Shown: one piece after another, positions 22,631 to 31,294 of the stretch
Layout: each line of letters starts with the position of its first letter
Position numbering within the stretch: position 1 is the stretch's first letter
NCBI RefSeq assembly: GCF_900110255.1
Contig: NZ_FODD01000012.1
Location: 124,001 to 188,000 of the forward strand
From: Actinacidiphila rubida
GTDB lineage: Bacteria > Actinomycetota > Actinomycetes > Streptomycetales > Streptomycetaceae
Direction: 5' to 3'
DNA: 64,000 nt
The notes under the pieces: generated by a model
What the model saw: the letters and a program-made list of their open reading frames with translations, nothing else
Database searches by the model: none
What the model was told of the DNA's origin: nothing
Translations under genes and position numbers: made by a program

Positions 22631-22853
22631 ACCGCTTCTCTCCCTGGTCATGTCGCCGTTCCGGGACGGCCGGACGGTCTTCGCGTGACAACTCCCGATG
22701 GAACGTCCGGCATTCCGCGATGTTTCCAAAGAGGTAGTGCGGGTGTGGCGTTCGAACCCCTGTCTGAACCCCATCGGAGAATTTCGCTCCGACCCCGCAC
22801 TTCCTAGGGTGAATTCCGTAAGTCATCAGTTCGAACCCGTGAGGAGAAAGACG

Positions 22854-23261
22854 ATGACCGTTCAGCAGGACAGGCCCGTTCCCGCGGTGACCGCGGAGGC
22901 ACCGCAGACGCTGGGCTCCGCGGGCGACGACGGGATCATTCTCACCGTCGTGGCGAGTTTCGAGCGGATAGCCGCCGAACACCGTGCGGAATTCCTGGAG
23001 TCGGCACAGCGCGAGGCATTTCTCTCGCTGCGGGACGAGCCGGGGACCATCAGTTACCACATCGTTCCCGACCGGGACGATCCCACGCGTGTGGTGTTCC
23101 AGGCCACGTTCACCGACGAGGCCGCGTACGAGCAGCACCAGGGGAATCCGCCGGCCCAGGAGTTCCTGGAGATGGTGGCGAGGAACGGCATCAGCGGCCC
23201 GAACATCTACGTCAGCAATTTCTCGGTGCCGAACGTCAACCACCCCGCCCGCGGTCAGTGA
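22854..23261 (+). CDS. Antibiotic biosynthesis monooxygenase (ABM)-domain protein
   Basis: This 135-residue protein is a single ABM ferredoxin-like domain: ILTVVASFERIAAEHRAEFL, then EPGTISYHIVPDRDDPTRV and an EQHQGNPPAQEFLEMV helix. The family includes cofactor-free oxygenases acting on polyketides and stress-linked quinol oxygenases. The start at 22854 follows GAGGAGAAAG; the longer frame to 22698 covers the promoter region. It opens the plus-strand operon leading to SDR, AvrD, KAS III and ACP. Confidence 0.82.
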   Translation: MTVQQDRPVPAVTAEAPQTLGSAGDDGIILTVVASFERIAAEHRAEFLESAQREAFLSLRDEPGTISYHIVPDRDDPTRVVFQATFTDEAAYEQHQGNPPAQEFLEMVARNGISGPNIYVSNFSVPNVNHPARGQ

Positions 23262-23296
23262 GCCATCAGCCACCCGTCCTCTTCGATGGAGCAGGC

Positions 23297-24235
23297 ATGA
23301 CCGACAACACGCCTACCGTAATGATCACGGGCGCCACGGCCGGACTCGGCCGCGCCCTGGCCCGCGACCTCGTCGCCGGCGGCCGGCGCGTGCTGGTGCA
23401 CGGGCGGGACCGCACACGCGTGGCCCGGCTCGTCGCCGAACTCGGCCCGCGCGCCGTCCCTTTCACGGCCGACCTGTCCTCGCTCGACGAGGTGGCGCGG
23501 CTGGCCGCCGAGGTCCGCGGGCTCACCACCCGCCTGGACGTCCTGGTGAACAACGCGGCGGTGGGCTTCGGGCCGCCCGGCCAGGCCCGCCAGACCAGCC
23601 GCGACGGCCACGAACTGCGCTTCGCCATCAACTACCTGGCGCCCGTGGTGCTCACCCGGGCCCTGCTGCCGCTGCTCACCGCCACGGCACCGGCACGCGT
23701 GCTCAACGTCGGGTCGGTGGGCCAGGCGCCCTTCGACCCGGCCGAGGCCCCGTACTACGAGGCCTACCAGGGGGTCACCGCCTACCGGCGCTCCAAGCTG
23801 GCCCTGGCCGCCTTCACCTTCGACCTCGCCGAGGAACTGCGGGGCACCGGGGTGACCGTGAACTGCCTGCACCCGGCGGGCTTCATGGACACCTCGATGG
23901 TCCGCGAGAGCGGGGTCCGGCCGCACTCCACCGTCGCGCAGGGCGCGGCTCCCGCGCTCCGGCTGATCACCGACCCGGGGCTGACGGACGTCACCGGCGA
24001 GTTCTTCGACGGCTTCTTCCCCGGCCGGGCCAGGCCCGAGGCGTACGACCCGGGGTTCATCTCCCGGCTGCGCTCGGTCACCGACCAGGTCACCGGCCGT
24101 GTCGAGATCCCCGACGGCGTCTGCCCGTACACCTTCCGGTCCGCCCAGGGGGTCCTCCCCCTGACCGGCGCGGCGGCGGACGGCCGGCTGCCGGTCGGCG
24201 GCGGCGTGGCGTTCCGGCTCAAGGGGGCGTCATGA
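23297..24235 (+). CDS. SDR with C-terminal extension, coupled to AvrD
   Basis: The 312-residue SDR has TGATAGLGRALARDL as the cofactor loop, NNAAVGF, a Ser in NVGSVGQ and YRRSKLAL (YxxxK present). It resembles the retinol-dehydrogenase-like group. After about residue 240 there is an extra 70-residue tail ending VGGGVAFRLKG, longer than the usual 250-300-residue family members. ATG 23297 has GGAG about 7 nt upstream; a GTG at 23258 would overlap the previous stop. Its stop overlaps the AvrD start (ATGA). It probably reduces a keto group of the AvrD substrate or product. Confidence 0.87.
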   Translation: MTDNTPTVMITGATAGLGRALARDLVAGGRRVLVHGRDRTRVARLVAELGPRAVPFTADLSSLDEVARLAAEVRGLTTRLDVLVNNAAVGFGPPGQARQTSRDGHELRFAINYLAPVVLTRALLPLLTATAPARVLNVGSVGQAPFDPAEAPYYEAYQGVTAYRRSKLALAAFTFDLAEELRGTGVTVNCLHPAGFMDTSMVRESGVRPHSTVAQGAAPALRLITDPGLTDVTGEFFDGFFPGRARPEAYDPGFISRLRSVTDQVTGRVEIPDGVCPYTFRSAQGVLPLTGAAADGRLPVGGGVAFRLKGAS

Positions 24236-25377
24236 CCACCGCGGCCTCCCCGGCGCCGCCGGCCCTGCGGGGACACACGGCGTCCCCCTCCTCGTTCGTG
24301 GCGTCCATCGACGACCGCCTCGGGCCGGCCGCCTCGCGCTTCTTCGGCGACGGCCACCGGCGCGTCACGTACCGCTTCACCGGCATCGTGATCGATCCGG
24401 GCCCGGACGGCGCGATCACCGCGACCGCGGGCGTGCTCTGCCCGCCGGACTGGTCGCTCAAGGCCGGCGCCAGCCAGCGCCCGCACCTGAGCACGATCGA
24501 CGCGCTGGTGGTCGGCGCCCGGCTGGCCGAGCTGTTCCTGACCCGCAGGCACCGGCTGACCGCCGCGAAACGCTCCCTGATGTGGCTGCGCCGGGTCGAG
24601 ATCCGCGCCGGGCGGGAGCCCGACGAGGAGGACCTGGAGTCGCTGCGGGTCGAGGGCCGTCCGGCCGGCACGCGCCCGCACGAGCATCTGGCGGGCACCG
24701 CGGTGACGCTGATGACCTGCCGGATCGGCGGGATGCGGATCCGCTGCGAAGTGGTCCACCCGTTCGGGCGCCCGGTCGTCCACCCGGTCGTCCACCCGGT
24801 CTTCGACCGGGCCGGCCCCGCGGCCACCGAGCTCGGCGGCCTCGCCGCCGCGGACCTCGCGGCCCGTGACCGCGCCGCCGGCCCGCTCCCGTACCCGGCA
24901 CCCGCGGGGCTGTACGGCGAGGGGTTCCGCACCCGCAGGCAGCCGATCCGCGACATCACCCTGCAGGTGACCGGGGACCGGCAGCGCGCCGACGGGACCG
25001 CCCGTCTGGCACCGGTCCCCGGCACCGCGCCGGGCGGTGGCGGCCTGGAGGGCGCGTACCAGCCGGCGGTGTCCTTCATCGACGCGTTCGTGATCGCCCT
25101 CCAGCTGGGCCAGTTGCTGCTCTACGACCTGGACGGCCTGGACCGCGCGCACAGCAACACCTTGTGGATGCGGCGCACCGTCCTGGAGTGCGACACCCCC
25201 GAGCGCCCGGCGACCGGCCCGTTCCCGGTGACCGCGGAGCTCGCCGGCAGCGCCCTGCTCGACGCCCGCGACGGCGCCCGGTGGCGCACCGCCGACATCA
25301 CCGCCGCGTGCGCGGGCGTGCGCGTCCTGTGCTCCGTCACCCACGAACTCCCGCGTCCGGCAGCCCTGTCCGGCTGA
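24232..25377 (+). CDS. AvrD-family protein (syringolide synthase-like)
   Basis: The 381-residue protein resembles the AvrD family first known from Pseudomonas syringae, where AvrD is needed for syringolides, acyl-xylulose lactones derived from beta-ketoacyl chains. Diagnostic stretches are DRLGPAASRFFGDGHRRV, CPPDWSLKAGASQRPHLST followed by IDALVVGARLAEL, and a second related segment SFIDAFVIALQLGQLLLYD with LWMRRTVLEC. The two similar IDA(L/F)V helices suggest two tandem hotdog-like halves, as in AfsA. ATG 24232 overlaps the SDR stop. With KAS III and ACP in the same operon, it would have a beta-ketoacyl-ACP to use. The sugar or other acceptor is unknown. Confidence 0.78.
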   Translation: MTTAASPAPPALRGHTASPSSFVASIDDRLGPAASRFFGDGHRRVTYRFTGIVIDPGPDGAITATAGVLCPPDWSLKAGASQRPHLSTIDALVVGARLAELFLTRRHRLTAAKRSLMWLRRVEIRAGREPDEEDLESLRVEGRPAGTRPHEHLAGTAVTLMTCRIGGMRIRCEVVHPFGRPVVHPVVHPVFDRAGPAATELGGLAAADLAARDRAAGPLPYPAPAGLYGEGFRTRRQPIRDITLQVTGDRQRADGTARLAPVPGTAPGGGGLEGAYQPAVSFIDAFVIALQLGQLLLYDLDGLDRAHSNTLWMRRTVLECDTPERPATGPFPVTAELAGSALLDARDGARWRTADITAACAGVRVLCSVTHELPRPAALSG

Positions 25378-25411
25378 CCGCCCGCGCCCCACACGAAAGG
25401 GCGATTGCCCC

Positions 25412-26161
25412 ATGAGGCTCGGCATCTCAGGAACCTATTCGTCCGGCAAGACCCTGACCGCGCTCGCCCTGTCCCACTACATCGGCCTGCCGCGGACCAT
25501 GGCCAGGACCATGCGGGAGATACTCCCCGACGCGGCGCCGGGCAAGAAGCTCGAGGAGTGCACCGCGGCCGAACTGCTGCAGATGATCGTCGTGCGCCAC
25601 ACCGAGCGGGTGAAGTACGAGCACCAGCTCGCCGGCGGCTTCATCTCGGACGGCTCGTCGCTGCAGGAGTGGATCTACGGCGCGCTGCGGGTCAGGGTCG
25701 GCATCAACCCCAACGACTCCGTCGCCCTCGGCGAGGCGGACGTCGAGCGGACCGCCGAACTGGCCTTCTTCGACGACGTCATGCGCCAGCTCGGCGTGTC
25801 CTTCAAGCAGCACGTGCAGCGCGGCTTCGACGCCTTCGTGCATCTGCGCAACGAGCTCCCGCTGTCGGCCGACGGCCACCGGCCGGTCAACGACCGCTTC
25901 CGCACCCTGGCCGACGCGCGGCTGCTGGAGGTCATGGCCGAGCTGCGGATCCCGGTGCACGTCGTCTCGGGGACGATGCCCGAGCGGCTGCGCGCCATCG
26001 CCGCCGCGACCGGGCTGCGGCCGATCACCACCGAGGAGCAGGCCGCCGCCGCGGCGCAGGCCGAGTACCGGCGGATCGACACCACGATCGAGACCCGGCG
26101 GACGGCGGCACCCGACGGCCGGCCTCCGGTCCACCGGCCGGTCGCCCGGAGCGGGGCATGA
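25412..26161 (+). CDS. P-loop ATPase/kinase, NadR-like (AAA_28 type)
   Basis: The 249-residue protein starts with a Walker A loop GTYSSGKT directly after its first strand. It later has FVHLRNELPLSADGHRPVNDR and IPVHVVSGTMPERLRAI, the layout of NadR-like nucleoside kinases. No transmembrane or DNA-binding domain is visible. It lies between AvrD and KAS III, and its stop overlaps the KAS III ATG. Kinase activity on the sugar or alcohol part of the product is an attractive role. Regulatory ATPase activity is the alternative. The last 30 residues look disordered. Confidence 0.72.
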   Translation: MRLGISGTYSSGKTLTALALSHYIGLPRTMARTMREILPDAAPGKKLEECTAAELLQMIVVRHTERVKYEHQLAGGFISDGSSLQEWIYGALRVRVGINPNDSVALGEADVERTAELAFFDDVMRQLGVSFKQHVQRGFDAFVHLRNELPLSADGHRPVNDRFRTLADARLLEVMAELRIPVHVVSGTMPERLRAIAAATGLRPITTEEQAAAAAQAEYRRIDTTIETRRTAAPDGRPPVHRPVARSGA

Positions 26162-27162
26162 GCACGCCCACCGCCGTGCTCGAAGGGCTGGGGACCGCGC
26201 TCCCGCCCCGAGTGGTGACCAACGCGGAACTGGCCGACCGGCTCGACACCTCGGACGAGTGGATACGCAGCAGGACCGGCATCTCCGAACGCCGGATGGT
26301 CGCTCCCGGCGTCGCCACCAGCGATCTGGCGGTGGAGGCCGGCGAGCGGGCGCTGAAGTCGGCGAACGTGCACGAGGTGGACCTGGTGGTGGTCGCCACC
26401 ACCACGCCGGACCACCCGTGCCCGGCCACCGCCCCCGACGTGGCGTCCCGGCTGGGCCTCGGCCCGGTCCCCGCCTACGACATGGCCGCGGTCTGCTCGG
26501 GCTTCGTCTACGCGCTGTCCGGCGCGGCCGGGGCCATCGCCTCCCGGCAGGCCGGGCGGGTACTGGTCATCGGCTCCGAGACGTTCAGCTCGATCATCAG
26601 CCCCGAGGACCGGTCGACCGCGGTCATCTTCGGCGACGGCGCCGGAGCGGTGGTGCTGCGGGCCGGCTCGGCCGGCGAGCCGGGCTCGCTGCTCGGCTTC
26701 GACCTCGGCAGCGACGGGGCGCTCGCCGATCTCATCAAGATCCCCGGCAGCGGCTCGCGGCAGCGGGCGACCGGGCTCCCGCCCGACCCCGACGACTCCT
26801 GGTTCACGATGCAGGGCCGGCCGGTCTTCACCAACGCGGTGAAGCGCATGGCGGGTTCGGCCGACGCGCTGCTGAAGCGCATCGGCTGGCCGGTGGACTC
26901 GGTGGACCGCTTCGTCGGCCACCAGGCCAACGTCCGCATCCTGCACGCGGTCGCCGAGCAGCTCGGCGTCCCCGCCGACCGCGCCGTGATCAACCTGGAC
27001 AAGGTCGGCAACACCTCCGCGGCGTCCATCCCGCTCGCGATGGGCGCGGCGGTGGCCGACGGCGATCTCGCGCCCGGCGACCGGGTGCTGATCAGCGCCT
27101 TCGGCGGCGGCGTCACCTGGGGCTCGGCGGCCCTGGTCTGGCCGGACCTGACGGCCTTGTGA
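26158..27162 (+). CDS. 3-oxoacyl-ACP synthase III (KAS III/FabH-like)
   Basis: The 334-residue thiolase-fold enzyme has the FabH triad: Cys in DMAAVCSGFVYAL, His in GHQANVRIL and Asn in KVGNTSAASIPLAMG, with the FabH start TSDEWIRSRTGI and the end AFGGGVTWGSA. It condenses an acyl-CoA starter with malonyl-ACP to give beta-ketoacyl-ACP, the kind of substrate AvrD and AfsA families use. No KS/AT or chain-extending enzymes are nearby, so a single condensation is likely. ATG 26158 overlaps the ATPase stop, and the ACP follows. Confidence 0.93.
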   Translation: MSTPTAVLEGLGTALPPRVVTNAELADRLDTSDEWIRSRTGISERRMVAPGVATSDLAVEAGERALKSANVHEVDLVVVATTTPDHPCPATAPDVASRLGLGPVPAYDMAAVCSGFVYALSGAAGAIASRQAGRVLVIGSETFSSIISPEDRSTAVIFGDGAGAVVLRAGSAGEPGSLLGFDLGSDGALADLIKIPGSGSRQRATGLPPDPDDSWFTMQGRPVFTNAVKRMAGSADALLKRIGWPVDSVDRFVGHQANVRILHAVAEQLGVPADRAVINLDKVGNTSAASIPLAMGAAVADGDLAPGDRVLISAFGGGVTWGSAALVWPDLTAL

Positions 27163-27184
27163 GGCTGCCCGGCCCCTCGAAGAC

Positions 27185-27228
27185 GGAACGAACGAAACAG
27201 AACGGAACGAAACGAACGGAACGAACGG
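27185..27228. repeat. AACGA-type short tandem repeats upstream of the ACP gene
   Basis: The 141-bp gap between KAS III and ACP holds about eight imperfect copies of a 5-bp AACGA/AACGG unit (for example GGAACGAACGAAACAG). It is purine-rich and unusually AT-rich for this DNA. It may be an untranslated spacer affecting ACP translation level. No hairpin is apparent. Confidence 0.65.
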
Positions 27229-27303
27229 CACCGGACGACACACGCGACACGGGAACGACCCGACGAGCGACCCGGACAAGCCCGGGGGACGAGGAGCACA
27301 CCG

Positions 27304-27546
27304 ATGTCTCAGCAACTGCTCGACTGCCTCATACAGATGATCGTCGACAAGTACGGCCTGGACGCGGCCCAGTTGTCACCGCACACCCGCTTCGAGGACC
27401 TGGAGTTCGACTCGCTCGTGATGCTGGAGCTGGCGGTCGCCCTGGAACTGCGGCTGGGGATCCCGGTCTCCGACGAGGAACTGCTGTCGGTGGAGTCCAT
27501 CGGCGAGGCCGTGGATCTGCTCGACGCGAAGGTCGTGGCCGCGTGA
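27304..27546 (+). CDS. Acyl carrier protein
   Basis: This 80-residue acidic four-helix protein has the phosphopantetheine site EFDSLVMLELAVAL (Ser in DSL) and the following YGLDAAQLSP/SVESIGEAVDLL helices. It would be activated by a phosphopantetheinyl transferase such as that at 8668-9528. It sits between KAS III and the FAD monooxygenase, and its TGA overlaps the next ATG (TGATG). It is the likely carrier for the malonyl extender and beta-ketoacyl product. Confidence 0.93.
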   Translation: MSQQLLDCLIQMIVDKYGLDAAQLSPHTRFEDLEFDSLVMLELAVALELRLGIPVSDEELLSVESIGEAVDLLDAKVVAA

Positions 27547-29189
27547 TGGCCGACTCGCCCGAACCCCTGGCGGCCGACGAGCCCGAGGTGCTGATCGTCG
27601 GCGCGGGCCCGGTCGGCGTCGCCCTGGCCTGCGAACTGCTGCAACAGGGCGTGCGCATCCGCCTGATCGACCGCCGGCCCGGCATCGACGAGTCCGACCC
27701 GCACTCCAAGGGCATCCTGGTCTGGCCGCGCAGTCTCGAAGTGCTGGGCAGGATCGGCGTCGCGGACCGGCTGGCCGCCATCGGCCACCGCAGCAAGGGG
27801 GTCAACTACTACTCGGAGGGCCGGCTGCGCGGCACCGCGCATCTGCACCGGCTGGCCGACTCGCCGTATCCCTTCGTACTGACCCTGCCGCAGCGCGAGA
27901 CCGAGCGGGTGCTGCGCGGCCGGCTGGCGGAGCTGGGCGGGACCATCGAGTTCGGCACCGCCCTGGTCGGACTGGACACGGCCGGTGAACTGCCCGAGGC
28001 CCGTCTGGTCCGCGGCGCCACCGCGGAGACGGTGGTCCCCCGGTACCTCGTCGGTGCCGACGGTCCCGGCAGCATCACCCGCGAATTGCTGGGGATCCGC
28101 TTCGACGGCGAGGCCATCGACGTCACGTACGCCATCGCGGACGCCCCGATCAGCGGCGACGTGCCGGAGAACGCCCAGTACTACTACTCGCGTGACGGCG
28201 TGGTCGCGCTGGTCCCGCTGGCGAACGGGTACTACCGGATCGCCGCCAACATCCCGCACCGCGGCCCCGACGAGGACGATCCCTCCGCGCAGTTGCTGGA
28301 GGAGGTGATCAACCGGCGGGCCCACACCCGCTTCACGGTCGGCACGCCGCTGTGGACCCGGTCGTTCCGGCCCCGGCTCGGCCTGGCCGAACGCTTCGGC
28401 AACGGGCGCTGCTTCCTCGTCGGCGACTCCGCGCACGTGATCAGCCCGGCCGGCGGCCAGGGCATGAACATCGGCTTCCAGGACGCGGCCAACCTGGGCT
28501 GGAAGCTGGGCGGGGTGGTGCGGGGGCGGCTGGACGCAGCCGCGCTGGACACCTACCACAGCGAACGCACCGTCGGTGCGGTGCGGATGGCGAAGACCTC
28601 GGCGGCGCAGGCGCGGTTCGCGATGCAGCGCAAGTCCGCGCGCATCGCGGTGCGCGACGCGGTGTTCGTCGCCGCACGGTGGACCGGCCTGCTGGAGCGC
28701 GTCCTGGTACCGCTGCTCGCGCAGACCGACGTCGACTACGCGGAGAGCGCGTCCGACCCGCTGTTCCGCCGCATCGCCCATCCGGCCCGTCCCGGGCAGC
28801 GCGTCCCGCTGTTCGCCGCTCCCGCGGGCGGTCCCGCGGACGGCGCGGCGGAGCCCGGGGACGGGGGGTTCGGCGGCGTCCCACCGATCGACCCGTACCA
28901 CTACACCGTGGTCCTGTGGCCGGGCCGCCGCACGCCTGCGGACTGGAGCGCCACCGCGGCGGGGCTGCTCGGCCGCTTCACGGGGCAGGCCCGCGTCCTC
29001 GACCTCGGCGCGGTTCCCGCGGCCGCGGCACCCGCGCTGCGGAGGGCGTTCGGGAACCGGCCGGTCATCGCGACGGTCCGCCCCGACGGCCACCTGGCAC
29101 ACCTGGCCCCGGCGAGCGCGCCGGAGCGGGCCCAGGCCTTCCTGCGCTCGACCGCACCGGCCCAGACCGCGGTGCCGAGCCTGGTCTGA
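27546..29189 (+). CDS. FAD-dependent aromatic-type monooxygenase
   Basis: The 547-residue class A flavoprotein monooxygenase has the FAD motifs in order: VLIVGAGPVGVALACELL (GxGxxG), VGADGPGS (DG motif) and CFLVGDSAHVISPAGGQGMN (GD motif). The C-terminal thioredoxin-like third (from about residue 430) contains YHYTVVLWPGRRTPADW, as in PheA/TetX-type hydroxylases, but is short. It uses NAD(P)H and oxygen to hydroxylate or epoxidise a substrate. Overlap with the ACP stop places it in the AvrD operon, so it probably tailors the acyl chain or ring. Confidence 0.9.
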   Translation: MADSPEPLAADEPEVLIVGAGPVGVALACELLQQGVRIRLIDRRPGIDESDPHSKGILVWPRSLEVLGRIGVADRLAAIGHRSKGVNYYSEGRLRGTAHLHRLADSPYPFVLTLPQRETERVLRGRLAELGGTIEFGTALVGLDTAGELPEARLVRGATAETVVPRYLVGADGPGSITRELLGIRFDGEAIDVTYAIADAPISGDVPENAQYYYSRDGVVALVPLANGYYRIAANIPHRGPDEDDPSAQLLEEVINRRAHTRFTVGTPLWTRSFRPRLGLAERFGNGRCFLVGDSAHVISPAGGQGMNIGFQDAANLGWKLGGVVRGRLDAAALDTYHSERTVGAVRMAKTSAAQARFAMQRKSARIAVRDAVFVAARWTGLLERVLVPLLAQTDVDYAESASDPLFRRIAHPARPGQRVPLFAAPAGGPADGAAEPGDGGFGGVPPIDPYHYTVVLWPGRRTPADWSATAAGLLGRFTGQARVLDLGAVPAAAAPALRRAFGNRPVIATVRPDGHLAHLAPASAPERAQAFLRSTAPAQTAVPSLV

Positions 29190-29381
29190 CCGGACCAGCC
29201 GGTCCCGCACGGCCGGCACGGCCAAGGCGGCCGACACGACCCGCACGACCCGCACGACCCGCAGGGCGTACGGCTCCGGCGGCCCTGCGGCCGCATCCGC
29301 GCCGCACGCCTTCACCCGACCCCTGTCACCCGACCCCTGCTCACCCTTTGCGACGACAACGACCGACCGGAGGAGACATCC

Positions 29382-29810
29382 GTGTCCACCAGCACCGCAA
29401 CCATCACCGCCGATTCGAGCACCACCGACATCGTCCAGGGCTTCTTCGCCGCCTTCGGCAGCGGTGATCTCGAAAGCCTGCTCTCCCTGTTCGCCGACGA
29501 GGTGGACTGGGACGTCCCCGGCGCACCGTCCGTCCCGTGGACCGGGCGGCGTACGAGCAAGGCCGAACTGGCCGAGTTCTTCGCCGTCGCCGGCCAGGAG
29601 GTCGCCGCCACCGAGGAGTTCGCCGTGGACACGGTGGTCGCGCAGGGCAGGACCGCCGTGGCCCTGGGCCGCTTCACGCACGTGATCCGGCGCACGGGCA
29701 AGAAGTTCTCCTCGCGGTTCGCCCTCCACGTGGCCGTCGCGGACGGACACATCACGCTCTACCACATGTTCGAGGACGGGCACGCGGCCGCCGTAGCGTT
29801 CGCGGCCTGA
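29382..29810 (+). CDS. SnoaL/NTF2-like protein
   Basis: This 142-residue cone-shaped NTF2-fold protein has IVQGFFAAFGSGDLESLLSLFADEVDWDVPG at the start (helix plus first strand) and FALHVAVADGHITLYHMFED at the end. The GTG start follows GGAGGAG at 8 nt. SnoaL-like proteins catalyse aldol cyclisation or hydroxylation in polyketide pathways, or act as isomerases. It is separated from the monooxygenase gene by 192 bp of low-information sequence but lies in the same direction. Confidence 0.85.
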   Translation: MSTSTATITADSSTTDIVQGFFAAFGSGDLESLLSLFADEVDWDVPGAPSVPWTGRRTSKAELAEFFAVAGQEVAATEEFAVDTVVAQGRTAVALGRFTHVIRRTGKKFSSRFALHVAVADGHITLYHMFEDGHAAAVAFAA

Positions 29811-29844
29811 GCCGGGCGCGCCGGCCCGTGGCTCCGCCCCCGCC

Positions 29845-30522
29845 TCACCGCTGCCAGACCGGCCTGCCCGGTAGGGAGCGGGGCTGGGGCGGAGCGATCA
29901 GCGAGGCGTCGACGCCCTTGTTGACCGCGTCGATCCGGGACACCGCGCCCAGCTTCTCGAAGACGTTGCGCAGATGGCGCTTCACCGTGCCCTCGGTGAT
30001 GCCCAGCCGGGCCGCGATCTGCCGGTTGCTGAGCGCGTCGGCGACCAGGGTCAGCACCTCGCGCTCGCGCGCGGAGATCCGCCCGTCCTGGTTGCCGGTG
30101 CCCGGCAGCGCGGCGAACTGCGAGACGGAGATGAGCACTTCGTCGCCCTCGCGCATGCATCCGCGGATCACCGACACCAGGTGCTGCCGGCTCACGCGCT
30201 TGTTGAGGTAGCCGCGGATGCCCAGGGCCAGCAGCTCGCGCACCAGGTCGGGGCTCTCGTGCATGCTCAGCATGATCACCCGGGTGCGGGGCGAGGCCTC
30301 CAGGACCCGGGGCACGGTGACGTCGACCGGCTGGCCCGGCGTCTCGACGTCGAGCAGGAGCACGTCAGGCCGCAGCCGGCTGCAGAGCGCCACCGCCTGC
30401 GCCCCGTCCGGGGCGTCGCCCACCACCTCGAAGTCCGCCTCCAGTTGGAGGCACTCGCGCAGCGTCTCACGGAGGATGACATGGTCGTCGACGAGCAGCA
30501 CGCGGATCCGGGTCCCGGTCAT
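29845..30522 (-). CDS. NarL/LuxR-family response regulator of the region B two-component system
   Basis: The 225-residue protein has a receiver domain (VLLVDDHVILRETLREC, phospho-Asp in DVLLLDVETPG, Lys in GYLNKRV) and a C-terminal LuxR-type helix-turn-helix (ISAREREVLTLVADALSNRQIAARLGI). ATG 30522 overlaps the kinase stop (ATGA). It is convergent with the SnoaL-like gene. With the kinase it probably links the cluster to a cytoplasmic cue and may itself be under the 31295 operator. Confidence 0.92.
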   Translation of the reverse strand: MTGTRIRVLLVDDHVILRETLRECLQLEADFEVVGDAPDGAQAVALCSRLRPDVLLLDVETPGQPVDVTVPRVLEASPRTRVIMLSMHESPDLVRELLALGIRGYLNKRVSRQHLVSVIRGCMREGDEVLISVSQFAALPGTGNQDGRISAREREVLTLVADALSNRQIAARLGITEGTVKRHLRNVFEKLGAVSRIDAVNKGVDASLIAPPQPRSLPGRPVWQR

Positions 30523-31250
30523 GCGTGCTGCCCCGTGCTCGCGGCGGTCCCGGCCAGCGGGAGACGCACGGTGACCCGGGTCCCCCGGCCGGCCGCCGAC
30601 TCGATCCGGGTGGCGCCGCCCAGGCCGTGGGCGCGCTCGCCCATCGACACGAGGCCGAAGCCGTGGCCCGGGGGGATCCCCGTGCTCGGGTCGAACCCGA
30701 CGCCGTCGTCCTCCACCACCGCGGTCACCGCGTCGGGCGTGATCCTGGTCCGCACACGGACGGTCCCCGCGCGGGCGTGCGCGAACGCGTTGCGCAGTAA
30801 CTCGCAGAGGATCAGGAACAGTTGGCCGCGGTGGCCGGGGGGCAGCCACGACTCGTCCCCATCGGTCCGCACCCGCACCCGGGTCCCGGCCGGCGCGACG
30901 CCGCCCGCGAAGGCCCGCAGATCGTCGGCGAGCCGGCCGCAGGAGGTCCCGGCACCGGACAGCTCGCCGCTGAGCTCGCGGACCACCCGCATCGCCTCGG
31001 ACACCGCGCGCAGGCCCTGCTCCAGGCGCTCCTCCGCGCTCTTGGGATCGTCGCGCACGAACAGCTGCGCCAACTCCAACTGCCGCAGAACGACCGCCAG
31101 TTCACTGCCCACCCGGTCATGCAGCTCGCGCGCCACATGGCGCGGGTCGCGCCACGTGTGCCGCTCCAGGACGACCGGTGGGCGGCGTACCGCGGTCGGG
31201 GGGCGGGGCGGTGCGTCGCTGATCGTTGCCTTGCCGTACGGCTGGTGCAT
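30519..31250 (-). CDS. Soluble NarX/DegS-type histidine kinase
   Basis: The 243-residue kinase has the HisKA_3 dimerisation helix (HVARELHDRVGSELAVVL, His in ELHDR) and a HATPase domain with ELLRNAFAHARA (N box) and DDGVGFDP (G1). No transmembrane segment or sensor domain precedes them, so it is cytoplasmic and should sense an internal cue or a partner protein. ATG 31250 is preferred; the open frame extends past the divergent accD start, so the longer form is unlikely. Its start is 45 bp from the 31295 operator. Confidence 0.88.
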   Translation of the reverse strand: MHQPYGKATISDAPPRPPTAVRRPPVVLERHTWRDPRHVARELHDRVGSELAVVLRQLELAQLFVRDDPKSAEERLEQGLRAVSEAMRVVRELSGELSGAGTSCGRLADDLRAFAGGVAPAGTRVRVRTDGDESWLPPGHRGQLFLILCELLRNAFAHARAGTVRVRTRITPDAVTAVVEDDGVGFDPSTGIPPGHGFGLVSMGERAHGLGGATRIESAAGRGTRVTVRLPLAGTAASTGQHA

Positions 31251-31294
31251 CGGTCGGCCCTTCCTCTCCAGGGGGCTGCTACCCCGACAATAAA

